A stretch of 64,000 nucleotides of DNA. It comes from CAVTWY01 sp963738615. Its GTDB lineage: Bacteria; Pseudomonadota; Gammaproteobacteria; Burkholderiales; Burkholderiaceae_C. This document shows positions 16,823 to 26,258 of this stretch, in pieces; within the stretch, counting starts at the first letter, position 1; the number at the start of each line of letters is the position of its first letter. A program made the translations under genes and the position numbers. A model generated the notes under the pieces. It was not told where the DNA came from, searched no databases, and saw only the letters and a program-made list of their open reading frames with translations. The DNA lies in the NCBI GenBank assembly GCA_963738615.1, contig CAVTXI010000015.1, positions 62,001 through 126,000 on the forward strand, written 5' to 3'.

Positions 16823-17776
16823 ATGTCGTCGCCGCTGGCCCGGCGCTGGTTGCTGCTGGGCCTGCTGCTCGCGGCGACGGCGGCCTACTTGATGTTGCCG
16901 TGGCGCCAATGGGTGCCGCAGCGGCTGACGCAAGAGATTCTCGAGGGCGCTGTGATGCACACCCTCGAAAAGAACCCCACGCCGTCGCCCGCCGCGAAAG
17001 CTTACGCCGCCGTCATGCCGTCGACCGTGCGCGTGATCGGCGTGCAGGACGGTGATGACGACAAGCTGCCTGACTCGAAGGAAGTGCGCCCGCCGAACAA
17101 GCGCTTGCTGCCCGGCCCGCCCACGGCCGACGAGGACAAACCGAGTTCGAAGGACAAAGGCACCGACAAGGCCAAGCCCCGCGGCGACAAAGACGCCGAC
17201 AAGCAAGGCAAGTCCGACAAGCCCGATGACAAAGACGACGACAACACGGTCGGCACCGGCGTCGTCATCATCGACAACGGCACCATCCTGACGAATATGC
17301 ACGTGGTGCTGGGCGCCAAACAGGTGAAGGTGGAATTCGCCGACGGTCTGGTCAGCGACGCCGAGGTGGTGGGTGTGCGACCCGAACACGACCTTGCGGT
17401 GCTGCGCGCCAAGCGCATCCCCGACGACCTGATCGCCGCGACGATGCGCTCGACCGCCGATCTGAAACCCGGCGACCGCGTCACCGCGATCGGCTTCCCG
17501 TTCGGCATCGGGCCGTCGGTGTCGCACGGCGTGGTGTCGGGGCTCAAGCGCGACTTCCGTTCGCCGAAGGGCGACAAGGTGCTCAGCAACCTGATCCAGT
17601 TCGACGCGGCTGCCAACCCGGGCAACTCGGGCGGCCCACTCATCACCGACGACGGCGCGGTCGTCGGCATCGTCACCGCGATCTACAACCCGGGCCAGGG
17701 GCGCTTCTTCGTCGGCCTAGGGTTCGCGGTGCCGATCGAGGCCGCCGCACAGGCGGCAGGCTTGCCGCCCTTTTGA
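16823..17776 (+). CDS. HtrA/DegP-like trypsin-type serine protease, membrane-anchored
   Basis: A protein of 317 residues. An N-terminal anchor (residues ~9-25, WLLLGLLLAATAAYLML) is followed by a strongly charged Lys/Asp-rich linker (residues ~75-142) and a chymotrypsin-fold protease domain. The catalytic triad is visible: His in TNMHVVLGA, Asp in EHDLAVLRA and Ser in NPGNSGGPL. There is no PDZ domain, unlike DegP/DegS. The ATG at 16823 gives a normal anchor; the same frame stays open far upstream only because it runs antisense through the Rhs repeats. It is followed by MoxR, DUF58 and VWA genes and is probably in the same operon. Confidence 0.85.
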   Translation: MSSPLARRWLLLGLLLAATAAYLMLPWRQWVPQRLTQEILEGAVMHTLEKNPTPSPAAKAYAAVMPSTVRVIGVQDGDDDKLPDSKEVRPPNKRLLPGPPTADEDKPSSKDKGTDKAKPRGDKDADKQGKSDKPDDKDDDNTVGTGVVIIDNGTILTNMHVVLGAKQVKVEFADGLVSDAEVVGVRPEHDLAVLRAKRIPDDLIAATMRSTADLKPGDRVTAIGFPFGIGPSVSHGVVSGLKRDFRSPKGDKVLSNLIQFDAAANPGNSGGPLITDDGAVVGIVTAIYNPGQGRFFVGLGFAVPIEAAAQAAGLPPF

Positions 17777-17832
17777 TCCCACCGGCCTGCCCCCGTTCTG
17801 AACCTTCCATCATCACGAGGATTCCGACAACC

Positions 17833-18843
17833 ATGAGCATCGAACCCCGCACCACCGCCGAGTCCATGCAGAAGCTGCTGTACGAGGTCAAGCGCATCGT
17901 CGTCGGCCAAGACCGCTTCCTCGAGCGCGTGCTGGTCGCCATGTTGGCGCAGGGCCATCTGCTGGTCGAAGGCGTGCCGGGGCTGGCGAAGACGCTGACG
18001 GTGAAGACGCTGGCGAGGGCGCTGTCGGGCAACTTCAAGCGCATTCAATTCACGCCCGACCTGGTGCCCAGCGACCTGGTGGGCACGCGCATCTTCAACC
18101 AGAAGACCGGTGAGTTCAGCACCAACCTGGGCCCGGTGTTCACGAACCTGCTGCTGGCCGACGAGATCAACCGCGCGCCGGCCAAGGTGCAAAGCGCGCT
18201 GCTCGAGGTGATGCAGGAGCGCCAGGTCACGATCGCAGGCGAAACGCACAAGGTGCCCGAGCCCTTCCTGGTGATGGCGACGCAGAACCCGATCGAGACC
18301 GAAGGCACCTACCCGCTGCCCGAGGCGCAGGTCGATCGCTTCATGATGAAGGTGCTGGTCGACTACCCGAACGAAGAAGAAGAGTTCGTGATCGTGCAGC
18401 GCGTGACCGGCACGCCAGCCGAGGTGAACGCCGTGACGACCACCGCCGAGCTGGCCGAACTCCAGCGTGAGACGCGTCGCGTCTACTGCGACCCTTCGCT
18501 GATCGGCTTCGCCGTGCGCGTCGTCGCGGCCACGCGCGACCCGGCGAAAGCTGGCCTGGACGATCTTTCGCGCTTCATCACTTTCGGCGCCAGCCCACGC
18601 GCCACGATCTCGATGATCGAAGGCGCGCGCGCGCTCGCACTGCTGCGCGGGCGTGCGTACGTGTGGCCCGAAGACATCGTCGACCTGGTGCACGACGTGC
18701 TGCGCCATCGCCTGTCGCTCAGCTATGAAGCGCTGGCCGAGGGCGTTGACGCGCAGGCTGTGATCGATCGCATCATGAAGCAGGTCGGCGTGCCGGCGCG
18801 GCCGCTGGAACATCGCGATGAAGTCCGTACGGCAAACGCCTGA
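17833..18843 (+). CDS. MoxR-family AAA+ ATPase
   Basis: A protein of 336 residues with Walker A (GVPGLAKT), Walker B (LLLADEINRAP), the MoxR segment FTPDLVPSDLVGTRIFNQ, the sensor segment MATQNPIETEGTYPLPEAQ and a C-terminal AAA lid. MoxR ATPases act as chaperones that help assemble or activate protein complexes together with VWA-domain partners. The ATG at 17833 was chosen because an earlier start (17773) would overlap the protease stop and adds no conserved residues. It overlaps or abuts the DUF58 gene. Confidence 0.92.
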   Translation: MSIEPRTTAESMQKLLYEVKRIVVGQDRFLERVLVAMLAQGHLLVEGVPGLAKTLTVKTLARALSGNFKRIQFTPDLVPSDLVGTRIFNQKTGEFSTNLGPVFTNLLLADEINRAPAKVQSALLEVMQERQVTIAGETHKVPEPFLVMATQNPIETEGTYPLPEAQVDRFMMKVLVDYPNEEEEFVIVQRVTGTPAEVNAVTTTAELAELQRETRRVYCDPSLIGFAVRVVAATRDPAKAGLDDLSRFITFGASPRATISMIEGARALALLRGRAYVWPEDIVDLVHDVLRHRLSLSYEALAEGVDAQAVIDRIMKQVGVPARPLEHRDEVRTANA

Positions 18844-18847
18844 AAAC

Positions 18848-19909
18848 ATGTCTGCGGCTGGCGGCGCGAAGCCCACCGCTGACCTGCGCGCCGACGCGCG
18901 CCTGCAGCGCCTGGAGTGGACGGTCTTCAAGCGCCTGGACGGCCTGCTGCAGGGCGACTGGCGAACCTTCTTCCGCGGCCACGGGCTGGACCTGGCCGAG
19001 CTGCGCGAGTACCAGCACCACGACGACGTGCGCCGCATCGACTGGAACGTCACCGCACGTCTAAACCAACCGTTCGTGCGCGAGTACCTCGAAGACCGCG
19101 AGGCCACCGCGTGGTTCCTGCTGGACCTCAGCCCGTCGATCGACTTCGGCACCCGCGCGCGCAAACGCAGCGTCGCGGTCGACCTGGTGGCGGTACTGGC
19201 GACCGCGCTCGTGCGCAAGGGCCACCGCGTGGGCGCGCATCTGTACGGGCGGCGCGTGGAACAACGCACCGCGCGCTCACCCGCCGGTGCCATGCGCGCC
19301 GAAGCGCCGGTGCCAGCGCGCAGCGGCCGGCGCCAGGTGCTCGAGCTGATGCATCGCATCGGCGAGCGGCCGCGCCCTGCGCTTGTTCGCGACACCCGCG
19401 ACGCGCGCGGCAAAACCGGCGAAGGCACGCGTCTGGACCAGATGCTGCATGCAGCGCAGGCCAACCTGCGCGGGCGCTGCGTCGTGTTCGTCGTGTCCGA
19501 CTTCATCAGCGCGCCCGGCTGGGACGCGCCGCTGGGTGCGCTGGCAAGGCGCCATGACGTGGTCGCGGTGCGCATCGTCGACCCCGCCGAGCGCGAGATG
19601 CCCGACGTGGGCCTGATCCCGTTGGTCGACGCCGAGACCGGCGAGCGCATGCTGGTCGACACCAGTTCGGCGAAGTTCCGTCAACGCTACGCGCAGGCTG
19701 CGGCGCGGCGCGAGGCGCAGGTGCACGAGTCGCTGGCGCGTGCCGGCGTCGACACGCTCGAGATCGACACCGGCGACGATCTTGCCGCCTCGCTGCTGCG
19801 CTTCGTTCACGCGCGTCGCGAACGCGCTCGCCTGTCAGCCGGCGGCGCGGCGCGCGCGGCACGTCACCGGCAACCACCGTCGTCGTCCCCCACAAGGGCC
19901 ATGCCATGA
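18848..19909 (+). CDS. DUF58 domain protein
   Basis: A protein of 353 residues with the DUF58 signature DWRTFFRGHGLDLAELREYQ, DDVRRIDWNVTARL and REYLEDREATAWFLLDLSPSIDFG, which leads into a VWA-like fold. Its C-terminal half has the segments RCVVFVVSDFISA and HDVVAVRIVDPAE. Such proteins are encoded beside MoxR in most bacteria and are assumed to be its partners. Two starts are possible (18818, overlapping MoxR, or 18848, just after its stop). The stop overlaps the next start by four bases. Confidence 0.88.
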   Translation: MSAAGGAKPTADLRADARLQRLEWTVFKRLDGLLQGDWRTFFRGHGLDLAELREYQHHDDVRRIDWNVTARLNQPFVREYLEDREATAWFLLDLSPSIDFGTRARKRSVAVDLVAVLATALVRKGHRVGAHLYGRRVEQRTARSPAGAMRAEAPVPARSGRRQVLELMHRIGERPRPALVRDTRDARGKTGEGTRLDQMLHAAQANLRGRCVVFVVSDFISAPGWDAPLGALARRHDVVAVRIVDPAEREMPDVGLIPLVDAETGERMLVDTSSAKFRQRYAQAAARREAQVHESLARAGVDTLEIDTGDDLAASLLRFVHARRERARLSAGGAARAARHRQPPSSSPTRAMP

Positions 19910-20952
19910 ACCGATCGCCGATCAACTTCCTGTGGCCCGACATGTTGTGGCTGCTGCTGCTGCTGCCGCTGCTGGTCGCGTTGTATGTCTGGCTGCTGAA
20001 GCGGCGCAAGAAGTCGGCCGTGGCGTGGAGCAACCTCGACATCGTGCGCGAGGCCCAAGGGCCCGGCACCGCGTGGCGCCGGCACGTGCCGCCGCTGCTG
20101 CTGTTCCTGTCGCTGGCGGCGATGCTGTTCGCGGTGTCGCGGCCGTCGGCGGTGGTGACGCTGCCGCTGGTCGACCAGACCATCATCCTCGCGATCGACG
20201 TGTCGGGCAGCATGCGCGCCACCGACGTGCTGCCATCGCGCATCGTCGCGGCGCAGAACGCGGCCAAGGCTTTCATCGAGGGGCTGCCTCGGACGGTGCG
20301 CGTGGGCATCGTGCAGTTCGCCGGCACCGCGGCCATCGTGCAGCCGCCCACGACCAGCCGTGATGACGCCATCGCGGCCATCGACCGCTTCCAGCTCCAA
20401 CGCGCGACCGCCACCGGCAGCGGCATCGTGCTGAGCCTGTCAGCGATCTTCCCCGACGCCGACATCGACCTGTCGCAGATCACCGGCCAGCGCAACATGG
20501 CGCGACCGCTGGGCGAGCAGAAGTCGAAAGACACCTTCACGCCGGTCGAGCCGGGTTCGTACGATTCGGCGGCGATCATCATGCTGACCGACGGCCAGCG
20601 CACCACCGGCCCCGACCCGATGGACGCGGCCAAGATGGCCGCCGACCGCGGCGTGAAGGTCTACACCGTGGGCATCGGCACGAAAGAAGGCGACACCATC
20701 GGCTTCGAAGGCTGGACGATGCGCGTGCGCCTGGACGAGGCTGCGCTGAAGAACGTCGCCGCGGCCACGCGCGCCGAATACTTCTATGCGGGCACGGCCG
20801 AAGACCTCAAGCGCGTGTACCAGTCGCTGGGCATGCGCATGACGGCGCAGAAGAAGGAGACCGAGGTGTCGGCCCTGTTCGCCGCGCTGGCCGCGCTGCT
20901 GGCGATCACCGCGGCGGCGTTGTCGTTGTGGTGGTATGGGCGGGTGGTCTGA
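19906..20952 (+). CDS. VWA-domain membrane protein (BatA-like)
   Basis: A protein of 348 residues with a hydrophobic N-terminal helix pair (LWLLLLLPLLVALYVWLL and PPLLLFLSLAAMLFAVS), a VWA domain with the metal-site motif DVSGS at residue ~98 and threonine/aspartate motifs (MLTDGQRTTGPDP), and a C-terminal membrane helix (LFAALAALLAITAAALSLWWY). This is the BatA/aerotolerance-type VWA protein that works with MoxR. It is the last gene of the protease-moxR-DUF58-VWA operon. Confidence 0.9.
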   Translation: MNRSPINFLWPDMLWLLLLLPLLVALYVWLLKRRKKSAVAWSNLDIVREAQGPGTAWRRHVPPLLLFLSLAAMLFAVSRPSAVVTLPLVDQTIILAIDVSGSMRATDVLPSRIVAAQNAAKAFIEGLPRTVRVGIVQFAGTAAIVQPPTTSRDDAIAAIDRFQLQRATATGSGIVLSLSAIFPDADIDLSQITGQRNMARPLGEQKSKDTFTPVEPGSYDSAAIIMLTDGQRTTGPDPMDAAKMAADRGVKVYTVGIGTKEGDTIGFEGWTMRVRLDEAALKNVAAATRAEYFYAGTAEDLKRVYQSLGMRMTAQKKETEVSALFAALAALLAITAAALSLWWYGRVV

Positions 20953-20955
20953 CGG

Positions 20956-21447
20956 TCAGAGCTCGAGCGGCCAGCGGCTGTCTTCGCGTTCCCCGGCGGC
21001 GTCGAACACCTTCGTGGCGCCGTCATCGGCCACGATCCAGACCTCGGCCGCTCCCGCTTCGAGGTACAGCCGCGTCTTCAGCGCCATCTCGTCTTCGGTG
21101 TTCGACGGCGAGCGGACCTCAATGCAGAGTTCGGGCGCCGAGGTGAACGGCGTTTGCTCGCCCTGGCGCTCGAGGAAGGCAGCCGAAGCCCAGGCCACAT
21201 CGGGCACACGCACGCCGTCGGTCGTGGCGACCGAGCACTCGACCAGCGTGCGGCCCTCGGCAAACTGCTGCCTCAGCGCCCCGGCCAGGTCGCCTTGCTT
21301 CAGCGCATGTCGGTTGCTTGCCGGGCTCATTTCGATCACCCCGTAGCCATTGAGCTCGATCTTTCCGGGAACGTCCCGAAGCAAAGGGTCACGGCAAAGC
21401 TCGCTCCACCGCAGCGCCAGCGTTTCGTAGCTGCCGAAATGTCCCAT
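20956..21447 (-). CDS. Uma2-family (DUF820) putative restriction-fold nuclease
   Basis: A protein of 163 residues with the Uma2/DUF820 pattern: YETLALRWSELC, KIELNGYGVIEMSPAS, a VPDVAWAS motif supplying the PD-like acidic residue, and PELCIEVRSPSNTEDEM with the E-x-(S) core, then YLEAGAAEVWIV. The fold is that of PD-(D/E)XK nucleases. The in vivo target is unknown. I chose the ATG at 21447, since the longer frame to 21510 runs into the divergent rhomboid gene. It is convergent with the VWA gene (3-base gap). Confidence 0.8.
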   Translation of the reverse strand: MGHFGSYETLALRWSELCRDPLLRDVPGKIELNGYGVIEMSPASNRHALKQGDLAGALRQQFAEGRTLVECSVATTDGVRVPDVAWASAAFLERQGEQTPFTSAPELCIEVRSPSNTEDEMALKTRLYLEAGAAEVWIVADDGATKVFDAAGEREDSRWPLEL

Positions 21448-21484
21448 GCGTCGGAGTCTACGGCGTGCCCTATGCTCGCGCCCC

Positions 21485-22110
21485 ATGCCCGGCAACAGCC
21501 CCGTCATCACCTACCTACTCCTGGGCATCACCTGCCTGGTGTCGTACCTGGCGTGGAAGTCGCCGACCCTGTTGCAACGCCTGATCCTGTGGCCCCCGGC
21601 CGTCTCGCGGGGCAACGAGTTCGACCGGCTGGTGACGCACGGCTTCATCCACGCCGACGCCGCACATCTGATCTTCAACATGGTCACGCTGTACTTCTTC
21701 GGCAGCGCGGTCGAGTCGCGTGCTTCGTGGCGCGCATCGGGTACGCGGGGTTCCTGGCTTTCTACCTCGTCGCGATCGTGGTCGCCATCCTGCCGACGTA
21801 CCTGCGTCATCGCAGCGATGCCACCTACCGCAGCCTGGGCGCGTCGGGCGCGGTGTCGGCGGTGCTGTTCTCGTTCATCCTGTCCGCACCCTGGGCGATG
21901 ATCTTCGTCTTCTTCATTCCGGTGCCCGCGATCCTCTACGCGGTGTTCTACGTCGGCTACTCGATCTGGATGGACAAGCGCGGCGGTGACAACGTCAACC
22001 ACAGCGCGCACCTGTGGGGCGCGCTCTTCGGCATCGTGGCCACGTTGGTGATCGAGCCGCGGGCTTGGGCGGTGTTTCTCGATCAGTTGTCCAAGCCGCG
22101 GTTCGGCTGA
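21485..22110 (+). CDS. Rhomboid-family intramembrane serine protease, frameshifted
   Basis: About 208 residues with six hydrophobic segments. The L1-region and helix 2 (DRLVTHGFIHADAAHLIFNMVTLYFFG), the catalytic Ser in SLGASGAVSAVLFS and the catalytic His in HSAHLWGALFG are all present. The frame breaks near 21715, between the codons for SAVES and FVARIGYAGF. Both halves keep strong family similarity, so the shift is probably a sequencing error. ATG 21485 gives the expected short N terminus (MPGNSPVITYLLLGI). Confidence 0.82.
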
Positions 22111-22140
22111 ACAAAGCCGCTCGACCGTTTCGCGCCGCGG

Positions 22141-22362
22141 TCAAAGCTTCAGCACCCACTGGATCACTGACTTCATCACGAAGCCGAAGATCCCGAAGGC
22201 GAGCACGAAGAACAGCACGAAGGTGCCGAACCGGCCGGCTTTCGATTCGCGCGCGGTCTTCCAGATGATGAAGAGCATCAGCGCGATGAACAGGCCCACG
22301 CCCCAGGTGACGCCCAGTTGCGCCATCTGTGCTTCGGTCATGCCGAAGACGGTGGGCTTCAT
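22141..22362 (-). CDS. Small membrane protein (DUF2788)
   Basis: A protein of 73 residues with two membrane helices (VTWGVGLFIALMLFIIW and GTFVLFFVLAFGIFGFVM) joined by the basic loop KTARESKAGRFG. This matches the betaproteobacterial DUF2788 family, which has no known function. It lies 13 bases downstream of the DUF2189 gene and may be co-transcribed with it. Confidence 0.75.
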   Translation of the reverse strand: MKPTVFGMTEAQMAQLGVTWGVGLFIALMLFIIWKTARESKAGRFGTFVLFFVLAFGIFGFVMKSVIQWVLKL

Positions 22363-22375
22363 CGCGCGGCGTCGG

Positions 22376-23161
22376 TCACGTGGTCGCGCCTGCGTCGTCG
22401 CGCGGAGGGACGCCGCGCGCGTCGATCAGGTCACGATACGCGTGCCACGTGGCATGGCCGATCAGCGGCACCGTGAACACGAAGCCGAACATGCCGGTGG
22501 CCATCGACGCGCCCGTGGCCAGCATGATGATCACGGCCCAGATCGCCATCGGCACCGGGTTGTCGCCGACCGCGCGCACGCTGGCGAGCATCGCGTCGCG
22601 CACGCCGATGCGCCGGTCCAGCAGCAGCGGGGCCGACACCGCAGTCGCGGCGAAGACCAGCGCGGCGCCGAGCCCGCCCGCGATCAGCCACATCCAGAAC
22701 AGCAGTTCGCCCTGCTCCGCGACCGCGTAGCGAAGCAGGTCCAGTGGCCCGGTGATCGGCGCATGAACAAAGAGCGCGAAGATCAGCGCCGAGAACGCAA
22801 CCCACGCCGTGGCCGCAGCGAAGAGCACCAGGCCCAGCGCAACCAGCGGCCGCGTGCCGCGCCGCCAGGCCGCGATGGCGTGGCCCAGCCCGGGCGCCGT
22901 GCCGGCCTCGCGCACGCGGCTCAGTTCGTAGAGCCCGGTCGCGAGGATCGGCCCGACCAGCAGAAAGCCGCTGAAGGCGCCCGGCAGCAGGATCCACACC
23001 CGCCACGCCAACCACAACACCCCCCAGCCGCCGACGGCCACCACCACGCCATGCAGCAGGCTCGCGCCGGGCGCAGCGGCGATGTCGCGCAGCGCCAGCC
23101 GCAGCCAGCGCCACGGGGCGCTGGCGTCGACGGTGCGCACGCGAAGGTCAGGGCTCGTCAT
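22376..23161 (-). CDS. DUF2189 integral membrane protein
   Basis: A protein of 261 residues that begins with the family's soluble segment (RVRTVDASAPWRWLRLALRD) and has about six membrane helices. The conserved GPILATGLYELSRVRE and FVFTVPLIGHATWHAYRDLI near the C terminus identify DUF2189. These proteins resemble cytochrome c oxidase subunit I-type membrane proteins only weakly; the function is unknown. It lies downstream of icd on the same strand. Confidence 0.85.
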   Translation of the reverse strand: MTSPDLRVRTVDASAPWRWLRLALRDIAAAPGASLLHGVVVAVGGWGVLWLAWRVWILLPGAFSGFLLVGPILATGLYELSRVREAGTAPGLGHAIAAWRRGTRPLVALGLVLFAAATAWVAFSALIFALFVHAPITGPLDLLRYAVAEQGELLFWMWLIAGGLGAALVFAATAVSAPLLLDRRIGVRDAMLASVRAVGDNPVPMAIWAVIIMLATGASMATGMFGFVFTVPLIGHATWHAYRDLIDARGVPPRDDAGATT

Positions 23162-23233
23162 GGTCCGGCTGCGGCGTGGGCGAACACGCTGCTGGCGTCG
23201 GTGTGCGGCGAAGGGCGGGCGCTGAGTCGCGGC

Positions 23234-25474
23234 TCAGCCCTGCGCCGCCGCCAACGCCGCGTTGAACGTCGCGCTGGGCCGCATCACCGCCTTCACCTTC
23301 GCGTCATCGGCCATGTAGTAGCCGCCAATGTCGACCGGCTTGCCCTGCACCGCACCCATCTCGGCGACGATGTGCGACTCGCTGGTGCTGAGCGTTTTCG
23401 CCAGTGGCGCGAAGTGCGCCGCCAGCGCGGCGTCGTCCTTCTGGTTGCTGAGTTCCTGCGCCCAGTACATCGCGAGGTAGAACTGGCTGCCGCGGTTGTC
23501 GAGTTCGCCAGTCTTCGGTGATGGGCTCTTGCGGTTGTCGAGCAGCCTGCCGGTCGCGGCGTCGAGTGTGGTTGCCAGCACCTTGGCCTTCGCGTTGCCG
23601 GTCTTCAGGCCCAGGTCCTCGAGGCTGACCGCGAGGGCGAGGAATTCACCGAGCGAGTCCCAGCGCAGGTGGTTCTCTTCGACCAACTGCTGCACATGCT
23701 TCGGCGCCGAGCCACCGGCGCCGGTCTCGTACATGCCGCCGCCGGCCATCAGCGGCACGATCGACAGCATCTTCGCGCTGGTGCCCAGCTCCATGATCGG
23801 GAACAGGTCGGTCAGGTAGTCGCGCAGGATGTTGCCGGTGACGCTGATGGTGTCCAGCCCGCGCACGACGCGCTCGAGCGTGAAACGCATCGCACGCACC
23901 TGGCTCATGATCTGGATGTCCAGGCCTTTGGTGTCGTGGTCCTTCAGGTAAGTCTTCACCTTCTTGATCAGCTCGTTCTCGTGCGGGCGGTACGGGTCGA
24001 GCCAGAACACCGTCGGCGTACCCGAATTGCGCGCGCGCGTGACCGCAAGCTTCACCCAGTCGCGCACCGGAGCGTCTTTTACCTGGCACATGCGCCAGAT
24101 ATCGCCGGCTTCGACGTTCTGGCTCATCAGCACCTCGCCGTTGGCCAGGTCAGTGATGTTGGCGACGCCGTCTTCGGTGATCTCGAAGGTTTTGTCGTGG
24201 CTGCCGTATTCCTCGGCCTGCTGCGCCATCAGGCCCACGTTGGGCACCGTGCCCATCGTCTTCGGGTCGAACGCGCCGTGCCATTTGCAGAAGTTGATCA
24301 TCTCCTGATAGATGCGCGCGAAGGTGCTTTCGGGCATCACCGCCTTCACGTCCTTCATGCGGCCGTCGGCACCGTACATCTTGCCGCCGTTGCGGATCAT
24401 CGCGGGCATCGACGCGTCGACGATCACATCGTTCGGCGAATGGAAGTTCGTGATGCCCTTGCTCGAATCGACCATCGCGAGTTCAGGGCGGTGCTCGTGG
24501 CAGGCATGCAGGTCGCGGATCACGGCTTCGCGTTGGCTCTGCGGCAGCTTCTCGAGCTTGTCGTAGAGGTTGACCATGCCGTTGTTGACGTTGACGCCCA
24601 GCTCGTCGAACAGCTTCGCGTGCTTCGCGAACGCTTCCTTGTAGAAGATCTTCACGCAGTGGCCGAAGACGATCGGGTGCGACACCTTCATCATCGTGGC
24701 CTTGACGTGCAGCGAGAACATCACGCCGTACTTGCGCGCGTCTTCGATCTCGCGCTCGTAGAAGGCACACAGCTCCTTCTTGCTCATGAACATCGAGTCG
24801 ATGACTTCCTTGTCCTGCAGCGCCACCTTGGGCTTGAGGACAACCGTCTTGCCGCTCTTGGTGATCAGCTCCATCTTCACGTCACGCGCGCGGTCGAGCG
24901 TCATCGACTTTTCGCCATGATAGAAATCGCCGCCGTGCATGTGCGACACGTGCGTGCGCGACGCCTGTGCCCACTCGGCCATGCTGTGCGGGTTCTTGCG
25001 CGCGTACTCTTTCACCGCGCGCGGCGCGCGGCGGTCGGAATTGCCTTCGCGCAGCACCGGGTTCACGGCCGAGCCGGTGCACTTCTGGTAGCGCGCGCGT
25101 ATGTCCTTCGCTTCATCGGTTTTCGGGTCTTCGGGGTAGTCGGGGATCTTGTAGCCCTTGGCCTGAAGCTCGCGGATGCAGGCGATCAATTGCGCCACCG
25201 ACGCACTGATGTTGGGCAGCTTGATGATGTTGGCGTCGGGCTCGAGCGTCTTCTTGCCCAACTCGGCCAGCGTGTCGGGCACGCGCTGTTCGGCAGTCAG
25301 GTGCTCGGGAAACGTGGCCAGCACGCGCGCGGCCACCGAAATGTCGGCCTTTTCGACCCGAACACCGGCAGGCGCGGTGAAGGTGCGGATGATCGGCAGG
25401 AAGGCGCAGGTCGCCAGCAGCGGCGCCTCGTCGGTGAGGGTGTAGATGATGGTCGGCTGGCTGGGCGTCGTCAT
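23234..25474 (-). CDS. icd: Monomeric NADP-dependent isocitrate dehydrogenase
   Basis: A protein of 746 residues, the normal length for the monomeric (IDH-II) type; it oxidatively decarboxylates isocitrate to 2-oxoglutarate in the TCA cycle. Recognisable parts are the N-terminal IIYTLTDEAPLLATCAFLPI, the substrate loop region GSAVNPVLREGNSDRRAP, FHSPNDVIVDASMP and FWLDPYRPHENELIKKV near the NADP site. I chose the ATG at 25474, since the frame to 25600 extends upstream without similarity. The gene is intact. Confidence 0.95.
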   Translation of the reverse strand: MTTPSQPTIIYTLTDEAPLLATCAFLPIIRTFTAPAGVRVEKADISVAARVLATFPEHLTAEQRVPDTLAELGKKTLEPDANIIKLPNISASVAQLIACIRELQAKGYKIPDYPEDPKTDEAKDIRARYQKCTGSAVNPVLREGNSDRRAPRAVKEYARKNPHSMAEWAQASRTHVSHMHGGDFYHGEKSMTLDRARDVKMELITKSGKTVVLKPKVALQDKEVIDSMFMSKKELCAFYEREIEDARKYGVMFSLHVKATMMKVSHPIVFGHCVKIFYKEAFAKHAKLFDELGVNVNNGMVNLYDKLEKLPQSQREAVIRDLHACHEHRPELAMVDSSKGITNFHSPNDVIVDASMPAMIRNGGKMYGADGRMKDVKAVMPESTFARIYQEMINFCKWHGAFDPKTMGTVPNVGLMAQQAEEYGSHDKTFEITEDGVANITDLANGEVLMSQNVEAGDIWRMCQVKDAPVRDWVKLAVTRARNSGTPTVFWLDPYRPHENELIKKVKTYLKDHDTKGLDIQIMSQVRAMRFTLERVVRGLDTISVTGNILRDYLTDLFPIMELGTSAKMLSIVPLMAGGGMYETGAGGSAPKHVQQLVEENHLRWDSLGEFLALAVSLEDLGLKTGNAKAKVLATTLDAATGRLLDNRKSPSPKTGELDNRGSQFYLAMYWAQELSNQKDDAALAAHFAPLAKTLSTSESHIVAEMGAVQGKPVDIGGYYMADDAKVKAVMRPSATFNAALAAAQG

Positions 25475-25934
25475 GGTGTTCTCCTCGGGGGCGCGGGCTG
25501 GTCCGGCTGCGGACTGTGTTGCGACAGTTTGACGTTGCGCTGACGCGTCGGTGCGCGTCGCGGGCAAGGGGATGCAAGGGGACAGTATCCAAGAGCACAT
25601 GTGCGGTCGGATCAGTCAGCAAGAGCGCCGCGTCGCCGCGTCGGCTACACTACGCGCACGTGTTGCGTCTGTGCTCTCTGCACGCGACACCTGTTGCAGA
25701 CAAAGATCGTTGCCCGCCCCCGACGCGCCGCGACCCCCCGACCCAGACCGCCGATCCCCAGCCGGATCGAGCCTTCGCAGCGGTCGTCGGCCACTTCCAG
25801 CGGCGAGCCTCAACCATCCGCGTCGGCCGGGCCCATGCCGGTCTCCGGCGCGTGTTCGTTTGGCAGCCCAGGGGGGCCACTTCAGCGTTAACCGCGCGCG
25901 AACCCAGAAGGACCCCAAAAAAGGAACCGATTCC
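25475..25934. other. Intergenic region between icd and infA
   Basis: The two genes are divergent and both promoters should be here. Short open frames cover the region on both strands, but none has recognisable similarity. I see no repeat or structured RNA. Confidence 0.5.
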
Positions 25935-26201
25935 ATGGCAAAAGAAGACCTCATCGAGGTGCGCGGCAAGGTCGACGAAATCCTGCCCGATTCGCGCTAC
26001 CGCGTCACGCTCGAGAACGGCCACACGCTGGTGGCGTACACCGCGGGCCGCATGAGGAAACACCACATCCGCATCCTGGCCGGCGACAGCGTCGCGCTGG
26101 AGCTGTCCCCTTACGACCTGACCAAAGGTCGCATCACCTTTCGGCACCTGGAGCCCCGGTCAGGCGGCTCCCCTCGGCCGAATCCGCGCACGCGTCGATG
26201 A
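25935..26201 (+). CDS. infA: Translation initiation factor IF-1
   Basis: A protein of 88 residues; the S1-type OB fold is complete: MAKEDLIEVRGKVDEILP, YRVTLENGHTLVAYTAGRMRKHHIRIL, GDSVALELSPYDLTKGRI. IF-1 binds the ribosomal A site during initiation. A basic C-terminal tail of about 15 residues (RSGGSPRPNPRTRR) extends beyond the usual 72, as in the second infA copy of many betaproteobacteria. An RRM protein follows 57 bases later. Confidence 0.95.
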   Translation: MAKEDLIEVRGKVDEILPDSRYRVTLENGHTLVAYTAGRMRKHHIRILAGDSVALELSPYDLTKGRITFRHLEPRSGGSPRPNPRTRR

Positions 26202-26258
26202 GCTTCATCGCTCATCGGCCATGCATCGCCTGACACTTCAACTGATTGATCACTTCTC

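Noticed and set aside
14579..17776. A 1065-codon plus-strand open frame ending in a protease domain
   Set aside because: The first 700 codons are antisense to Rhs YD repeats, giving Val/Gly/Arg-rich low-complexity sequence. Only the part from ATG 16823 has protein-family similarity and a membrane anchor.
23669..25543. A 624-codon frame antisense to icd
   Set aside because: It is the complement of an intact isocitrate dehydrogenase and shows His/Arg/Val-rich composition typical of antisense frames in GC-rich DNA.
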